Assembly: GCF_037975245.1 (NCBI RefSeq)
Contig: NC_092569.1
Span: 17,651,501-17,715,500, forward strand
Direction of reading: 5' to 3'
Source of the DNA: Apostichopus japonicus
Lineage: Eukaryota > Echinodermata > Holothuroidea > Aspidochirotida > Stichopodidae
Length of the DNA stretch: 64,000 bases
Below are positions 34,300 through 47,617 of the stretch, piece by piece (within the stretch, counting starts at the first letter, position 1; each line of letters opens with the position of its first letter). The position numbers were made by a program, and so were the translations under genes. The notes beneath the pieces are model-generated. The model was not told the origin of the DNA. It made no database searches and was given only the letters and a program-made list of their open reading frames with translations.

Positions 34300-37200
34300 A
34301 TGCATCTTATTATTTCATTCTGTATTTTCGGAGCTTTTGTCTCAAGTCTCCAAGTGTCAGGAAGCACAATGGTAAGTTTCTTATCTGTTCATTTCATAGA
34401 ATGCTTCATTTGTATTGAAACTTTAACTATATTACCAAACATTAAATTGTTGTTATCATGATGTGATAGAAACTGAGTGATTTAGATTTTTAAGTTGTAT
34501 AAATTGCCGTCCGTCCTTAATGTTTTTTTTTTCTGCAATGCATTCGTTTTAATTTTATTTTCAAACTGTTTACATTTTCTGGTAGTTGAGTTAATTAACG
34601 AACAACTGAACAAACTTAAAGAAAGTTAAACGTTTTTTTTTAACTGTCTGATGAATCTCGATCGATTGATAGTTACAACTCATTGGGCAATAATTTTTCT
34701 GAAGACTCAATTCGGATTTAATTTTCTGGTGGTACATTACCTTTAGAGATGTTCCTTTTTAGTTCAGGAAGGTCGCATCATGAACGATGGTGTTAAAGGG
34801 GTAAAACCTCAAGGGACCTAAAGTGATAGTTGATAGTTGATGTTACAGTTCTGTGTGTAATCGAATTATGGCTCAGATTGAGCATCCGAAAATTACAAAC
34901 AATCATGTTTGGTAGACTTTAAACCAGATTGTGTAATGTAGCGGTTTAAACCGTTCCATCACGTTAGTTTTTTCAACAATTCATACTAACCTTAAGACTA
35001 GTAGCACAAACTGATCGGAGGGAAAAATTTTGAAGACCAGATCAATTCATGGTTGTTACAACATGTACTAATCACCGAAACAAACATAACCGTTCTTGCA
35101 AACGTAAAAGCTTTACCTATACAGAAGAACATCGTTGACACTTAATATAGTGTTCTTCTAAATACATTTTAAAATTTATTTATCAGTTTAAAAGAAATAT
35201 TTCTCTCTTTGAAATATATGTATCGCCTTAATTTAAATTATAAAATAAAATTATTTTACTTTGTGGCACATATTATTAGTAAAAAAAGTAATGTCTAATA
35301 ACTAAAACATTTTCGAACAGTATCGGCTGTTTCCTTTAAATTAGCTTTGTAAATTTCACAACAATATTACAAAACTTAATTCAGTACCTTCGCAAAATAA
35401 TCAAAATATACTTAATCATCTCATGTTGCGATGTACTACTTGCAAGAGGATTTTTAAATTATAATATTTTACTCGATGACACATATTATTAGTAAAAATT
35501 ATATCTATACAATGTCTCATATCGAAAACAATTTTCGAAAAGTAGCAGATACTTCCTCGAAATTAGCTTTGTAAATTTCACAACAATGTAATAAAACTCC
35601 ATTCAGTACCTCTGCAAAATAATCAAAATATACTTAATCGTCTCATGTTGCGATGTATTACTTGAAAGGGGTTTTTTAAAATATAATATTTTATTCGATG
35701 ACACATATTATTAGTAAAAAATATATCTATACAATGTCTCATATCTAAAACAATTTTCGAAAAGTAGCAGATACTTCCTCCAAATTAGCTTTGTAAATTT
35801 CACAACAATGTTATGAAACTTTATTCAGTACCTTATCAAAATAATTTAAATTACATTTAAACTTAAACAGATTTGTTTTAATTTATGTCTCATGTTGCGA
35901 TGTATTACTTGTAAGAAGAATTTTAAGTTATATTAAAAACATTGGCAAACAAACACGTGGTTGATATAATATTTTCTAAGTTTTGAAAACGTATGATGCG
36001 ATAGTAACTTTAAATTCAACTAATCGAGGTCGTTTGTGTAAAGTTGACATAGAACTTGATTGTATCTCTTATATTTTTTAGATTAAAGTTGCACGTTACT
36101 CTGTCTGTATGATAACGTTATACCCTTGATATCACCTTTGGTCAGTAGGTATTTCTTCTAAACATTATCTCGCGTGTGTCATGAACTCTCTATGACCTTT
36201 GCATTGTGTGCCAATACTATCCTGTAAACTTTCAATCTTTAACGATACTATATGAAGCAAAATATGTTGTCTACTAAACAGAATTACGTCTGATTTAACG
36301 TCTCCTTAAAGATTTTAAGAGTTTTACAAATCTCCCAAAATAAATCTTATTATATTTTTTAGATTTATTTTTCTTCGAAACATGACTCACAACGTGCCAA
36401 AAGCTTTACGAATCTTAACTAACTTTAATTCAAAATGAATAATTGATAAGCAATGGTAACAATGTCAATAGTATATATTACCAATATTATCAATACTATG
36501 AAGAATTACAATTTTTAATTTTGTTATTTTTTCTTTTTGTTCGATATTCCATAAAATTTATTTGAACTTTTTCCGCTTTATGTGCAAAATATTAAGGGCA
36601 ACTGACATTAGGTCCCATAATAGTTGTATGCTACTTAAGTTTTACTCATCCCCCACCCCAAGCTTAACTTATAGTATAAACACACTGGACCTATGTTAAT
36701 GAGCCGATTACGTGCTATTATAGATTGCTATTACAGTCGTTAATTCGCTTAGTTGTAAGAAGAAAAAAAGACTGAACTTTAAAACTTTAACGTACTTGCC
36801 TTTATTGTTTATGATTGTCGTTATCTTCAACTGTAGCTTTAGCTTTGAAGAATAACGTACGAATTTGCTATTTTCTTTAAATGGAATAAGCTAACTATAC
36901 ATAAAGGTCGAATATTACCCATACCATTATTTTGCTTTTCTGAAAGATATCCGTTGTTTAGATTAAACTTTACTGAATGTGTATCAGATTTCAATAATCT
37001 GTTGAAAGAAATAACGTTTGTAAAGATCGCTGACGTTCACATATTTTTAATATTATTCTTTCTGAAGTGACAAGTAAATTTTATTAAGATTCAAGTGAAA
37101 TAATAATGAGCACGATGCAATTTGTCCCGTGAAGTTATGTTTCCTCCTTAATTTATGATGGTTCTTCTATAAAAGTTATCATTGTTATTTTTTTTCTCTC

Positions 37201-40200
37201 ACACATTTCGTTCCATATTGTATGAAAGCCAAGAACTTTGCAACAAAGAACTAAAGAAGCTTAAAAAGGAAGCTTCTCATAGTCTCATATTGAAGCTGCA
37301 TCTATAGATCTCTGTAACAATTCAAGATATATATATATAGTTCACAAGTATCGTAGGAGTTTGCGAAGCAGTTAGGACACTCAGCCTACATTGGTGCAGC
37401 TGCAAAATTTAGTAGAGATCGGTATATATTTGATTTATCTTGGAGTCAAAATAACCTTGATTTAATTTAGTACGGTAATACTTGCGTCTTCTCACATGCA
37501 TATTTAATTTGGTAAAAGTTAACTGTTGGTCAAAGTATGATATTGAAGTAAAGTATTTCCGTTCCGTGTACTAATTTGATACCTTCCATTTAACAAACTT
37601 TCTGCAATTGATTTTGACAATTTTAAAGTAAAAGGCACATATTTATGTAGGCAATTTTGCTCCATTAATCAAAATTTCATCATTCAAATGGTGAAGGTAA
37701 GAGTCGAAGGTTTTGAATTTTTTTCGAATGATCTGATATTTGTTAAATCAAGCGTATCGATTTTATTAATTACCCTTACTTAAATTGAATTTAGTACCAA
37801 AAAAGATGATGATGTCCTTATTTATTATTTAAAATCTTACTTGCTGATTACGTTTAAAAGTGTTGTAAGAAAAAAAAATGCAATTTTTGATATCGTTGTT
37901 TGCGACCGGTGTGATTCGCTTGACTGTTTAACATATTCTCTACAATACAGGACATGGAGAGAAATGAAGGTTTCACAAGGAATAAGAGAAGTACTAATTC
38001 AGGTAAGAAGGTGAATTTATTTCACTGTGTTAATTACCAATTAAATACAAAACTAATAAATTGTTGATTCTACTGGAGTGCATGTAGTAGCCTTTGTTTG
38101 CATCGGTGGGAGCGGGGTGAAAAACGGACAAGGCAGAGTTACCGGTGAATTTCGGTCAACAAAGCATGAAAACAAGGCCTCATGTTAGAGAAGAAAATAT
38201 GTATATTTTTTTCAGATATTAACAACTTTTAACAATTTGTTGTACTTTCACAGATTCTTCTTACTTTTTCTATCAACAACCTGACTACCCTCGAGATTGT
38301 AAGGAAGTCTTTGAACAATGTGACGGGGAATCTTCAGACGGGGTCTACCTCATACAACCAGACGGATACCTTGAACCATTTCCTGTGTACTGTAACAACA
38401 CTGTAGATGGTGGAAATTGGATGGTATGGTTTTAACTATGTCCACATTAGCTTCCCAGCTTTCACAGACGACTGTAAAATAATAAAAAAATGAATTAGTT
38501 TATTTCCATTGAAGTGACTGGTAAACTTTCGTTTAGTATGAGTGTATGTTTATAACTGTTCTATACCTGCAAAATAGAACAACGTAACATGATGCCTATG
38601 ATTTATGAAGATCGATGTGAACGTACTTTTAACATTAAGAAATACGCATCATGCTTAATATTAAAACATGTTATTGATATATCCAGGTTATACAGCGACG
38701 AATGGACGGTGGTGTAGAATTCAACCGTGACTGGGAGGTTTATAAAAACGGTTTTGGCTTTCCACATCGCGATTTATGGCTGGGTAATGAGAAACTTGCT
38801 TACATAACAAACCAGAAAGATTACGAAATAAGATTTGACTTTGTATCAAAGAGCGGTGATCCATATTTCGCTAAGTACAACCTTTTCCGTGTAAGCGATG
38901 AGGGAACATTGTACAGGCTGGTGGATGTTGGAGACTACGACTCGACAAGTACAGTAGGTAAGTCTGCACAAGTGTCAATGGAAATTACACATGTCTGTTT
39001 AACACAAAACATATTTTAAATGAACAGAAAAAAAGAGAAAATAGATACGACTTATAATTGGCTAATACGGACTGGGTCCCCTGGGTCTCCTTCAATACCT
39101 GGCATTGTCATTAAATGTGCAAATATCAACACAAAGAACGGGATGGTTAAGTTTGGTTTGGAGATTTCACATTATCTTTCATTAATACAGTGATTTACCG
39201 ACCACATAATACAAAATTGTGAAGGTTAGGATCAGATCCAACAATTCAAAAATGCAGCAAAATATAATATCATCGTACTTTCCTTGATGCATTATGACAG
39301 GCCGGAATATGTTCTTGGGGATATCGCATTTCTTTTATGAACTTTATAAGAATGAACCGTCAAACATTACATGACAGGTGTATTTGTATGTGGTTAACAT
39401 TATCTATTCAAAACGTTTGACTGCCATCAGAATTAAATAATATCAGATTCAGAGCACACAACACTACACAGAATACGGTATATTTACAAATAATCCAATA
39501 GATGTTGGGCATTTACGTTGCACGTGGCTGGGACCTTATTCAGTCTAACCTAATCTTTAACATTTGTATTTCTTGTTTGCTAGTCCTACGTTTCTCGTAA
39601 TGAATAGAAAATTTCAGTATCACCAGTATTTCTGTCCCGCCATTTTATTAATTATGTATCATCTATCGAAGGTAAATGGTTATTCAAGTTTCAAGGTCGT
39701 TAACTGTGATAGCATTTCTAAAGATTTTGTTAAAGAACACGGAGACTTCTAGTTCTTATTAGTACAATTATTGTGATGATCAATGTACAATGCTATTAAA
39801 AGTAGTCATGAAAGAGAACTCACTGACTGAAAAAAGTTGCCCTATGACTTTGAACGTCCTGACTTGTGTCAGTCAATGAACCTCTTACTACTAGTTTATT
39901 GATCTCTTGATAAAACTTGAATATGAAAATATTAAATGGGGAAAAAAATGAAAAATTTATCTAAAAACCTTGTTGGACAATTTGCTGGTACTGAGAGACA
40001 CTTTGCTGCCGTATTACTGTTACTGAATTAGAGGAAAATGTTACCTTTTATAACCTATTATGGCTTGCTCGAATTTTGAAATCGGACAATAGCTACCAAA
40101 CAGTTATACTTGTATTACTTAGATCACTATGTACACTCTAAATGTATTGGAAAAAAAACATTTAATCACACACTGGGTAGGTATAAATCCAAACAAATTT

Positions 40201-40953
40201 GGATAAGACCATTGACCAAAATAAGTAAAATGCAAAAAAAATAAGTACACATTATATCAAACCAAGCATATGTGTAAACGTTTGCCCAAACACAATTAAA
40301 ACACAGGTACACAGTCTTGGGTAGGATATTTGCCAAACTTTATTACAATGCAACAAACGGTATCATATGAAATTGGTATTTTATTCCCAATTGCAACTTA
40401 ATTTATCAGATATGTACATTGTTAAAGCCAACAAATTATTCAGTTCCGATTATTTATGGTACACAACGTTCTGCTAGTATTAGTCACTTTCTTTTTTCGA
40501 AGACTAAGTCAAGAGTGCCTCTGCGTAGTTCATGATAACTTGATAAACATGAAAGTAAAAGCATCTTAGCTGTAAATGCTGTCCTTAATATAAAAAGAAA
40601 CATTTCAAACTATCTTAACATAGGCCTTTGTTTTCATCATTTCTTGGTTGAATGTAAAACAATAGAGAATTGTCGTACCTGAATAGTTCTAATAATCTTC
40701 TCTCCTTTTTTTGTACTTCATGACAGGTTACGATGCTTTGCCTTACAGCAAAGGAATGTCTTTCACAACAAGAGATCGCGACAATGACCTTAATTCTTCC
40801 AACTGTGCTAGTAGTTACAATGGTTGGTGGCACAAGTATTGTTATCAAGCTTATACCAATTATCCATGGAGTTCTGGTCCATATTGGTATAACTTTCCCG
40901 GCGGTAATCAAAACATCCAATACATAGAAATAAAGATACGTCCAGTTGAATAA
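34300..40953 (+). CDS. Gene E: secreted fibrinogen-domain protein, complete
   Basis: Exons: 34300-34371, 37951-38002, 38254-38423, 38687-38957, 40727-40953 (TAA), encoding 263 residues. Signal peptide MHLIISFCIFGAFVSS; linker DMERNEGFTRNKRSTNS with a furin-type RNKR site; FBG domain from SSYFFYQQPDYPRDC with the CNNT sequon; core VEFNRDWEVYKNGFGF and LWLGNEKLAYITNQ; exon 5 with TTRDRDNDLNSSNC, NGWWHKYC, YPWSSGPYW, FPGGNQN and IKIRPVE. The NCA..GWW..C pattern is the most ficolin-like of the array, with the shortest loop (three residues) before the last cysteine. The ATG is preceded by a 134-bp block shared with gene C. AATAAA lies at 41164-41169. Intron 1 (3.6 kb) contains a roughly three-copy tandem repeat. 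Exon 3 shares silent sites with gene F. Confidence 0.93.
35215..35910 (+). repeat. About three-copy tandem repeat (213-247 bp) in gene E intron 1
   Basis: TCATGTTGCGATGTA recurs at 35421, 35643 and 35890, and ACATATTATTAGTAAAAA at 35268, 35481 and 35703. The units also share AGCTTTGTAAATTTCACAAC. Unit length is about 222 bp. Confidence 0.9.
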
Positions 40954-41163
40954 ATAGGGGAAAATGCAACTGCTTGCAGACAACATTACATAAAACAACT
41001 GAAAAGAAATTTACTGTAAGTTAACTGATGTCAAAATTTATTTAAAAACAAAAGTGGATTCACACACAAAAACTTCAGCGATGTTTATAAAATTTTGTTC
41101 ACCTTCAATAGCGACGTCCAAGAGTATCTGTGTTTTATATCATACTAATTACTTAACGAAGAT

Positions 41164-41169
41164 AATAAA
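41164..41169 (+). terminator. Candidate polyadenylation signal, gene E
   Basis: AATAAA inside GAAGATAATAAAC, 211 bp after the stop codon, conserved with locus D. Confidence 0.55.
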
Positions 41170-41859
41170 CTTGTATCGTGAATTCCTAGAACATATGCTT
41201 TCTTATTATTAATAAAAACTTGTTGAAAGTATTCAATTAATAACATCCCCATCCTGAATTGACATTGCAACAAGGTTTCGGGAGGAGGAGTTTTGGATTG
41301 TGCTCATGCTTTGTTAGTATTCAATGAGATTGAAACTCACTTTAAAGAAAAAAATGTTGAAAAATTGATCATGGCCCTGACCCTTTTCCATATCTGTTCT
41401 CTTTCATTGCCAAAAACTCTCTATATAGACAGACTTTTAGCAACATGTAATTGTTGCAATATAACGCATGCCCGCTGTTGCAAAATATCATCTTTATTTT
41501 AGACTTGAGATTGACTCAAAGGATGCAGTCATCTTCTTTTCCTTTTCATTTATTTATTGTTGTTTGTTCACAACACGGTACAATAAATAAGTCATATAAA
41601 TGAGAATAACAGATGTGAAAGGAAGTGATCTAAAAACCCTTGTGGGCTTAGCCAGTAGAAAACTCACTGGAAAAGACGAAGAAATAGAAGGGAAAAAGAA
41701 AACCTCCTAAACGTTCTCCCACCCTACCACAGCACCACCCCCGTCCTACCACGACCCTCAACCTACCAACACTCATGAGAAAACAACGGTTGCGATCATT
41801 AAAATGTTGTAAGGTTACATTTAACGTACAATTTCAGGGAACTTATTCCATTATTAGGT

Positions 41860-42330
41860 AGAGCGGTAAGTGAGACTATGCCTGCAACGAGAAGTTGAGC
41901 GAAAAGGGCTACGTATAGAAAACAAGCCTGGAAGGTACAATAATTATGGATAGAGTCATGGGTCATATACAAAAGGACGAAACTGAATTTGGGGAAGATT
42001 ATTAATATTACGGTTAGTATATGTAAGAATATTTAGGGTAATGAGATCATCAAACTTGATAGACACATTTAAAGACGTGGATAAACGACTTGTACTACCG
42101 CGAGGGGAGGAAAACGTTATATGCCTAATTGCTCTTTCCTGAAGAATATACAACTTGTTAAGATTTGTCTTAGAAGTACCAGACGAGACGATGGAGCAAT
42201 ACCGTCGAAAGATAAAGAAGTTTATCGCTTAAGAAGATAATCCTTAAAACATTCTTTGGACAAATATGTTTTAATTTAGACAAAATATCAACACCTTTTC
42301 GAACCTTTGTTATAGAGATATAATAAATAT
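41860..42330 (-). mobile_element. Non-LTR retrotransposon remnant: reverse transcriptase C-terminal end
   Basis: Translation of the minus strand gives, near 42330-42240, ITKVRKGVDILSKLKHI and then CPKNVLRIIFLSDKL. After a frameshift, at 42200-41956, it gives YCSIVSSGTSKTNLNKLYI followed by LQERAIRHITF and FDDLITLNIL. These match the I.K..GIL.KLK and YC..VW.GT..TNL.KL..LQ.RAIR.I patterns at the end of jockey/CR1-like reverse transcriptases (established knowledge). The first part is open only in another frame, the Trp of VWG is lost and stops follow, so it is a dead 5'-truncated copy. It sits in the 3' flank of gene E. Confidence 0.75.
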
Positions 42331-44179
42331 GAGCTTCTAAACGCAAGTTATTGATACTTTACCTTTCAAAGAAAGGCGTTATGTACTACCATGGTATTGT
42401 ATAACTGCTGATGGAATGGGGAAGGAGTGGCATGGAGGGGGGGGGGGGTGTGCAGCAAGGACTTTAAGTTGAGAGTGATATATTATCCAGCTCATCTGAT
42501 TAAATGTATCATATAGGAAATTGTCAATGGACCCCCACTCAGTCGGCATTTCAATTGATCATCATAAGAATGGTTAACTATAGTCCATCTAAGTACACTC
42601 CGCTGGCTTCCATTAGGTCCATTGACTGCCTAATATGGTTTCTTCTATATATACATGTTTTGTATCTTAAATTGTAGTTTTTGACAACGCGATTAAATAT
42701 TACAACACACTTTCTCTTTGCAATACCGCCCTCTCCCCTCGGACAGACCAGTGACAAGAGCCAAAATCGACGTCAGCCCGTTACATTGAGCCCAAACATC
42801 AGGTCGATCAGGTCTATACCGATGCATGATTTTATTAGGTGGATACGCAATCGTTTTTTATCCCCTGGCTACACTTCAAGGATCTCGATCACACGTGACA
42901 CACTCATCAGGACCTAGGAGTTTATTTTCCAAAATATACCCGCATTAAAATTGCTCCAACCCCTATTTAAAAGTGAAATTTGCAACACTTAGACATATAG
43001 AGCTATATAAGTTCTCATGGCAAAAAACAAAAAAAGAAGTTCCTTTTTAAGGAAGTCCATTTCTAGATTTTTCAAAACATTTAGCTGAACCGCAAATTTT
43101 TTCTTCTAATAATTCCTTCCTTTTTTAAATGTATGTAAAATGCAGTGATGGAATCCCATTAATTGTTTTTCTTGTGCAAACAGATATTTGCAAATAATAG
43201 TTATTTCGAGATCACTAAAAGAAATTCTTATTTTTTTTGTCCTGCATCCTGCATTGCCCTGCATTTGTCCTATCCTGCAGAAATATTTGCACGGAACGTT
43301 CTGATGATTCCTATATCAACTCGCTGCATATCGCATAACATGGTTCAATACAGAAAAGGATTAAACGCATCGTTTATTAAATAGCTAATTACGTTGCTAA
43401 CACTTCCCCAGTCAGTTCGGAAATACCAGCAGCTTATGATTATGTAACAGGTGTAACGAAGTCCAGATATTATGGATTAGGGAAACGAGCACAAAAAAAA
43501 TATAACTTAGCATAAATGCATTACGTAACGGTATACTTATAGTTAGCTTAACTCGCGAAGGTACCTCGGCTACAGCTGGGCTCTTCGTCGGGGTGTCACA
43601 TCCAGGGAAGTCGGTGTTCGGTCAAGTAACAGGGCGGGTGTGTCTGGAAGCTTCGGAAAGGCGCTTTAAGTAAATAACAGTTCCGGAAGAGCACAGGACC
43701 ATGTAAGGTAAATAACAGTTCCAGAAGAAAACACGAACATGGTGGTATCAAAAAGGGAATTAAGACTAACTCACACACATATTGGTTGGCCTGGTGAAGA
43801 AAGGCCGGAACGGAATGTTTTTTTCTTCTTTTTTTAGTGTTAGGCAGAATTCATGGTTGTTTCGACGTGACGTGACGTACAGGCTGGTGCCACAGGGAGA
43901 AGAGAGCGAACTTCTCCTTGCAAAACTAATTTATATAACATTATGTAAGGTTACTCGACCATAACTTGGAACTGCACTGATTGTGCTCTACGTTTACAAA
44001 TTTGCATAATAATACATAACCATTTAAGACGTGCATAACAGCAATTAACGTAAAAACCTGTGTCATAACACAGGTCAAAGGGTCGACTGTGAATAGTAGC
44101 GTCACTCGACACATATGCACACATTTTAGCGTTGTACCTCCAAATATCGATCGTTATATGTACTGAAGTATTTCTTCTT

Positions 44180-44365
44180 TTTTTCGCAATGAAGGATGAA
44201 ATATCCATCGATGATATTAAGCTATGGCGGGTGAAAGTTTTGAAGGACTTTCTAAGGGAGCCAAGACCTAAATTATCAGGATGTTCGCACTTGTTTTCGC
44301 TACGAAGAGATTGCCTCAGCTTGCCCCAACGTTGGAACAACAACGTACTCTGAAGTAGCGACATA
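44180..44365 (+). pseudogene. SAP-domain-like relic with frameshift
   Basis: The + strand encodes KDEISIDDIKLWRVKVLKDF then LREPRPKLSG. In the next frame it continues RMFALVFATKRLPQLAPTLE to a TAG. This resembles the SAP-like motif (leDLklWrvk.LK.FLr.RGlk.sG.K.eLvalvfaa) that I associate with transposon-linked genes in invertebrates. The break after SG shows that it is not functional as it stands. Identification is from pattern memory only. Confidence 0.4.
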
Positions 44366-44614
44366 AACGCAAAACAAATAGTAGGCCTATACATACTGAT
44401 GAATATGATCTGCAACTGGTTGTAAAAGCGAAAGTATTTGAAGTAAAAAATCGATCCAAATTCGTTGTCTTATGATCATTAACATACAAGAAAAAAACCT
44501 TGAAGAGATAATTTTCTATCGCATCAACATGTTTTTGTATAACAAGAATAACAATAATAATACTAATAACAATAATATCAATAACAATAATAATATCTAT
44601 AATAACAATACGAA

Positions 44615-44996
<382 letters not shown>

Positions 44997-46033
44997 ATAA
45001 CAAAAATTGCAATAATAACAATAATAAGAAATACATGTTCAAACCTGTTTTAGTAACTATAATATGACAAGCTACGACGATATTCCCCATGAATAATTCA
45101 TTGTTGCTAACTTTCTATATATTCGCGTAGATACTATGCGACAAATTACATACTAAATAATGTTAGCGCTCATACCGCGAACCCAGTACCATTATAACAT
45201 CCGGACGTCTTTTTCCTGATGTCTAACGCAAAATTACATCTTTTCCGATGTAGGGAAGTATTTTTACTTACTTTCTGGACTACCAAAATAAAAATAACGT
45301 TTATCATCTTAACGATTTTCCCGGAAATTCTCGGCTTCATCTCGTTCGTTATTACTACAGTATGCCCGCAACGACAACAACACAGATTTTATACACAAAT
45401 GACCCAAAGCGGAGGTCAAGCACATAGAAAAATTTCGCGCATGCGTAAGTTGCATCTCCGAACAGGCTTATTGGGTACATGGAATACACAGTTGACTTTG
45501 GATTATGTTTTTGTTTACATTAACAGGTCATCGGAGATTTGATAACTAGAACCAATATTCTTCATAAAATAGAAACAAAATATATAGTACATTATGAGCT
45601 GGTATAGAATGGCAAACCGAAGTTAATATCCTTTTGATTATCTCGTTATATTTGACCTTCTCTACTTAAGTTTGCACAGATTTGGCAAAAGACATGAGTA
45701 AAGTTCTTATTCAGCCTTCAGGTTAAATCCATGTACATTTTGCAGCGTGTTGTTCATTTTAAGAGGGAGATTTTTCATGTGAGTTAAGGTTGATGGGAGG
45801 GGAAAGCAGTCACTGAATAAAAAGCTGAGAATAAAACACTTTTTGCTTGGCAAGACTAAACTAGCAGTAGCAAATATGATTATTGCGGTTCATTCTCACG
45901 TTCCATTTACCTCCAAATGGTACGTAAACTCAATATGAAGATATGAAAAATTCAACGGACGGAAAGATTCTCATTATTACTTGATGTGAGAATAAGGGTG
46001 ATCTAGTTAATTTGTTTTGTCATTTTCTCCCAG

Positions 46034-46080
46034 ATGCCTAGGATTTCTTGTACCAACAACCTGACTTCCCGAGAGGCTGT
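46034..46080 (+). pseudogene. Exon-3 remnant of a fibrinogen-domain gene
   Basis: Directly after CTCCCAG the sequence matches the first 47 bp or so of family exon 3, best to gene C (ATGCCT, then ATTTCTT, then ACCAACAACCTGACT). In the family frame it reads D-A-stop-DFLYQQPDFPRGC, so TCG has become TAG. Similarity ends abruptly and is replaced by sequence like the 30.2-kb and 42.8-kb flanks. It lies 420 bp upstream of the start of gene F. It is a broken leftover of a further family member. Confidence 0.75.
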
Positions 46081-46359
46081 TATAACACAATTTTACAATC
46101 CGTTCACTACATTGTGACGACAGTACAGTATGTCGACCATACCGATATAATGACATCATTTTATCAGGTAGATACACATTTCATTCCGTAGCCACTGTAT
46201 TCACTTTACACTACATTGTGGCACGCGACATTACTACATTACTACAATTTCACATTAATTATCTATTGACCAGAAACAATAGGTAGAATTATGGTAAACA
46301 CGTATTGTTTCTACATTATTAGATGACGATATTTCTAATACGTGCATTACAAAATGGTT

Positions 46360-46502
46360 CTTAATCCCTACTGTAAGTTGAAAGGAACGACGACAGGTCA
46401 TCAATTCTTCTATCTGCTGATACCAGAAAGGCGGACTGCTTTAGCTTCACTTCATTTCCAGCGGTCAAACCTGCAAGAACTAAACGACGACAACTCTGCA
46501 AG
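46360..46502 (+). promoter_or_regulatory. Upstream region of gene F, related to E and to a relic near 30.55 kb
   Basis: The ATG-proximal part matches gene E (CACTTC, CAACTCTGCAAG). The distal part (TCCCTACTGT, GGAACGACGA near 46370-46390) resembles 30568-30592, where no exon 1 follows. This suggests that the 30.55-kb sequence is a leftover promoter of a lost copy. Confidence 0.4.
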
Positions 46503-47547
46503 ATGACTTTCTTTATCATATTTTACATTATTGGAACTTTCGTCTCAAGTATCCAAGCTTCAGAAGCGGTAAGTTGGCCATTTTCATTACTATAAAATTC
46601 CGTTGATGTAGTTTTGTGCAGAATTAACAAAAGGCGATAACTCTTTTCAAATTATACTCCATTCAATCTCTCCCGAATACCGGTAGTACAAGTTAATTTG
46701 CAGTAGTACAAAATGTAAATTGTCAAATAATTTTCTTACAAATTCTTTATTTCCAATGTCGCAGTACATAAATTCCCATAATTTTCACTTCCAAGAATAA
46801 TGATTGTTCTTGCTAACAGTTTTATAAAAAGGTAATGTGAGTTGTTCGGTAAAAGGTCCAGGATCGTTGAAGTAACTCATTTAAGGAATTCACTGCGTAG
46901 AGGGTTAAAATCAAAGTGGGTCGGAGAAGAAGACCTTACTTCAGTTCCTGTACCATTTCTGGTTGATTATACCATGCGATTCGATTACATGAAGGCTGCA
47001 ACCCTATAAACACAAACAAGCTCTAACTTTTACCTTATAAGGTCTCAATTTCAAACAATAAGAAAGAGAAACGTTCATTTATAGTTAGTGTGTCCATTTC
47101 ACGATCTGATGACCATTAAAAAAATAGCAGAAACCAGGGTAAGTCTACTTGAACTATTTTTGCATCAGAAAAATTATGTAAAATAATGAATTTCAATCTG
47201 TCACGTTATGTAACGATCTCTAACTTTAAGGTTAAAAATTAAATATTTGCAATGAACATGTTAACCTTAAATAATATCATGCATACTTGCATTTAAGTTG
47301 TAAGTAAACCCACTCTCTAACAAACGATTAGCAATGACAACAAGTTAATGAAAGATAATTGTAAATGATTTTACATGTGTTCCTTAGTTGCATATAACAC
47401 CAGTTCATATCGTTTCCATATTGTGTAACTTACTATTCGTATAATAAAGGCCAACTTTAAGAGTTCAGAACCCACCCCCCCCCCCCCACAATTTCTTTTA
47501 ATTCTACCAATATATTGTTTTCTTGTTTAGTGTGGCTTGTTTCTGAT

Positions 47548-47617
<70 letters not shown>

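Larger units (their letters stand above)
39420..42900 (+). repeat. Older duplicated block at the 3' end of gene E (matches 27180-30400)
   Basis: Partner of the D block. It carries the retrotransposon remnant near 41.86-42.33 kb, which is absent from the D copy, while the D copy carries its own insert near 29.17-29.54 kb. This places both insertions after the duplication. Confidence 0.8.

Noticed and set aside
45219-45542. 107-codon open frame between E and F
   Set aside because: No recognisable domain, no splice context, no conservation partner in the window.
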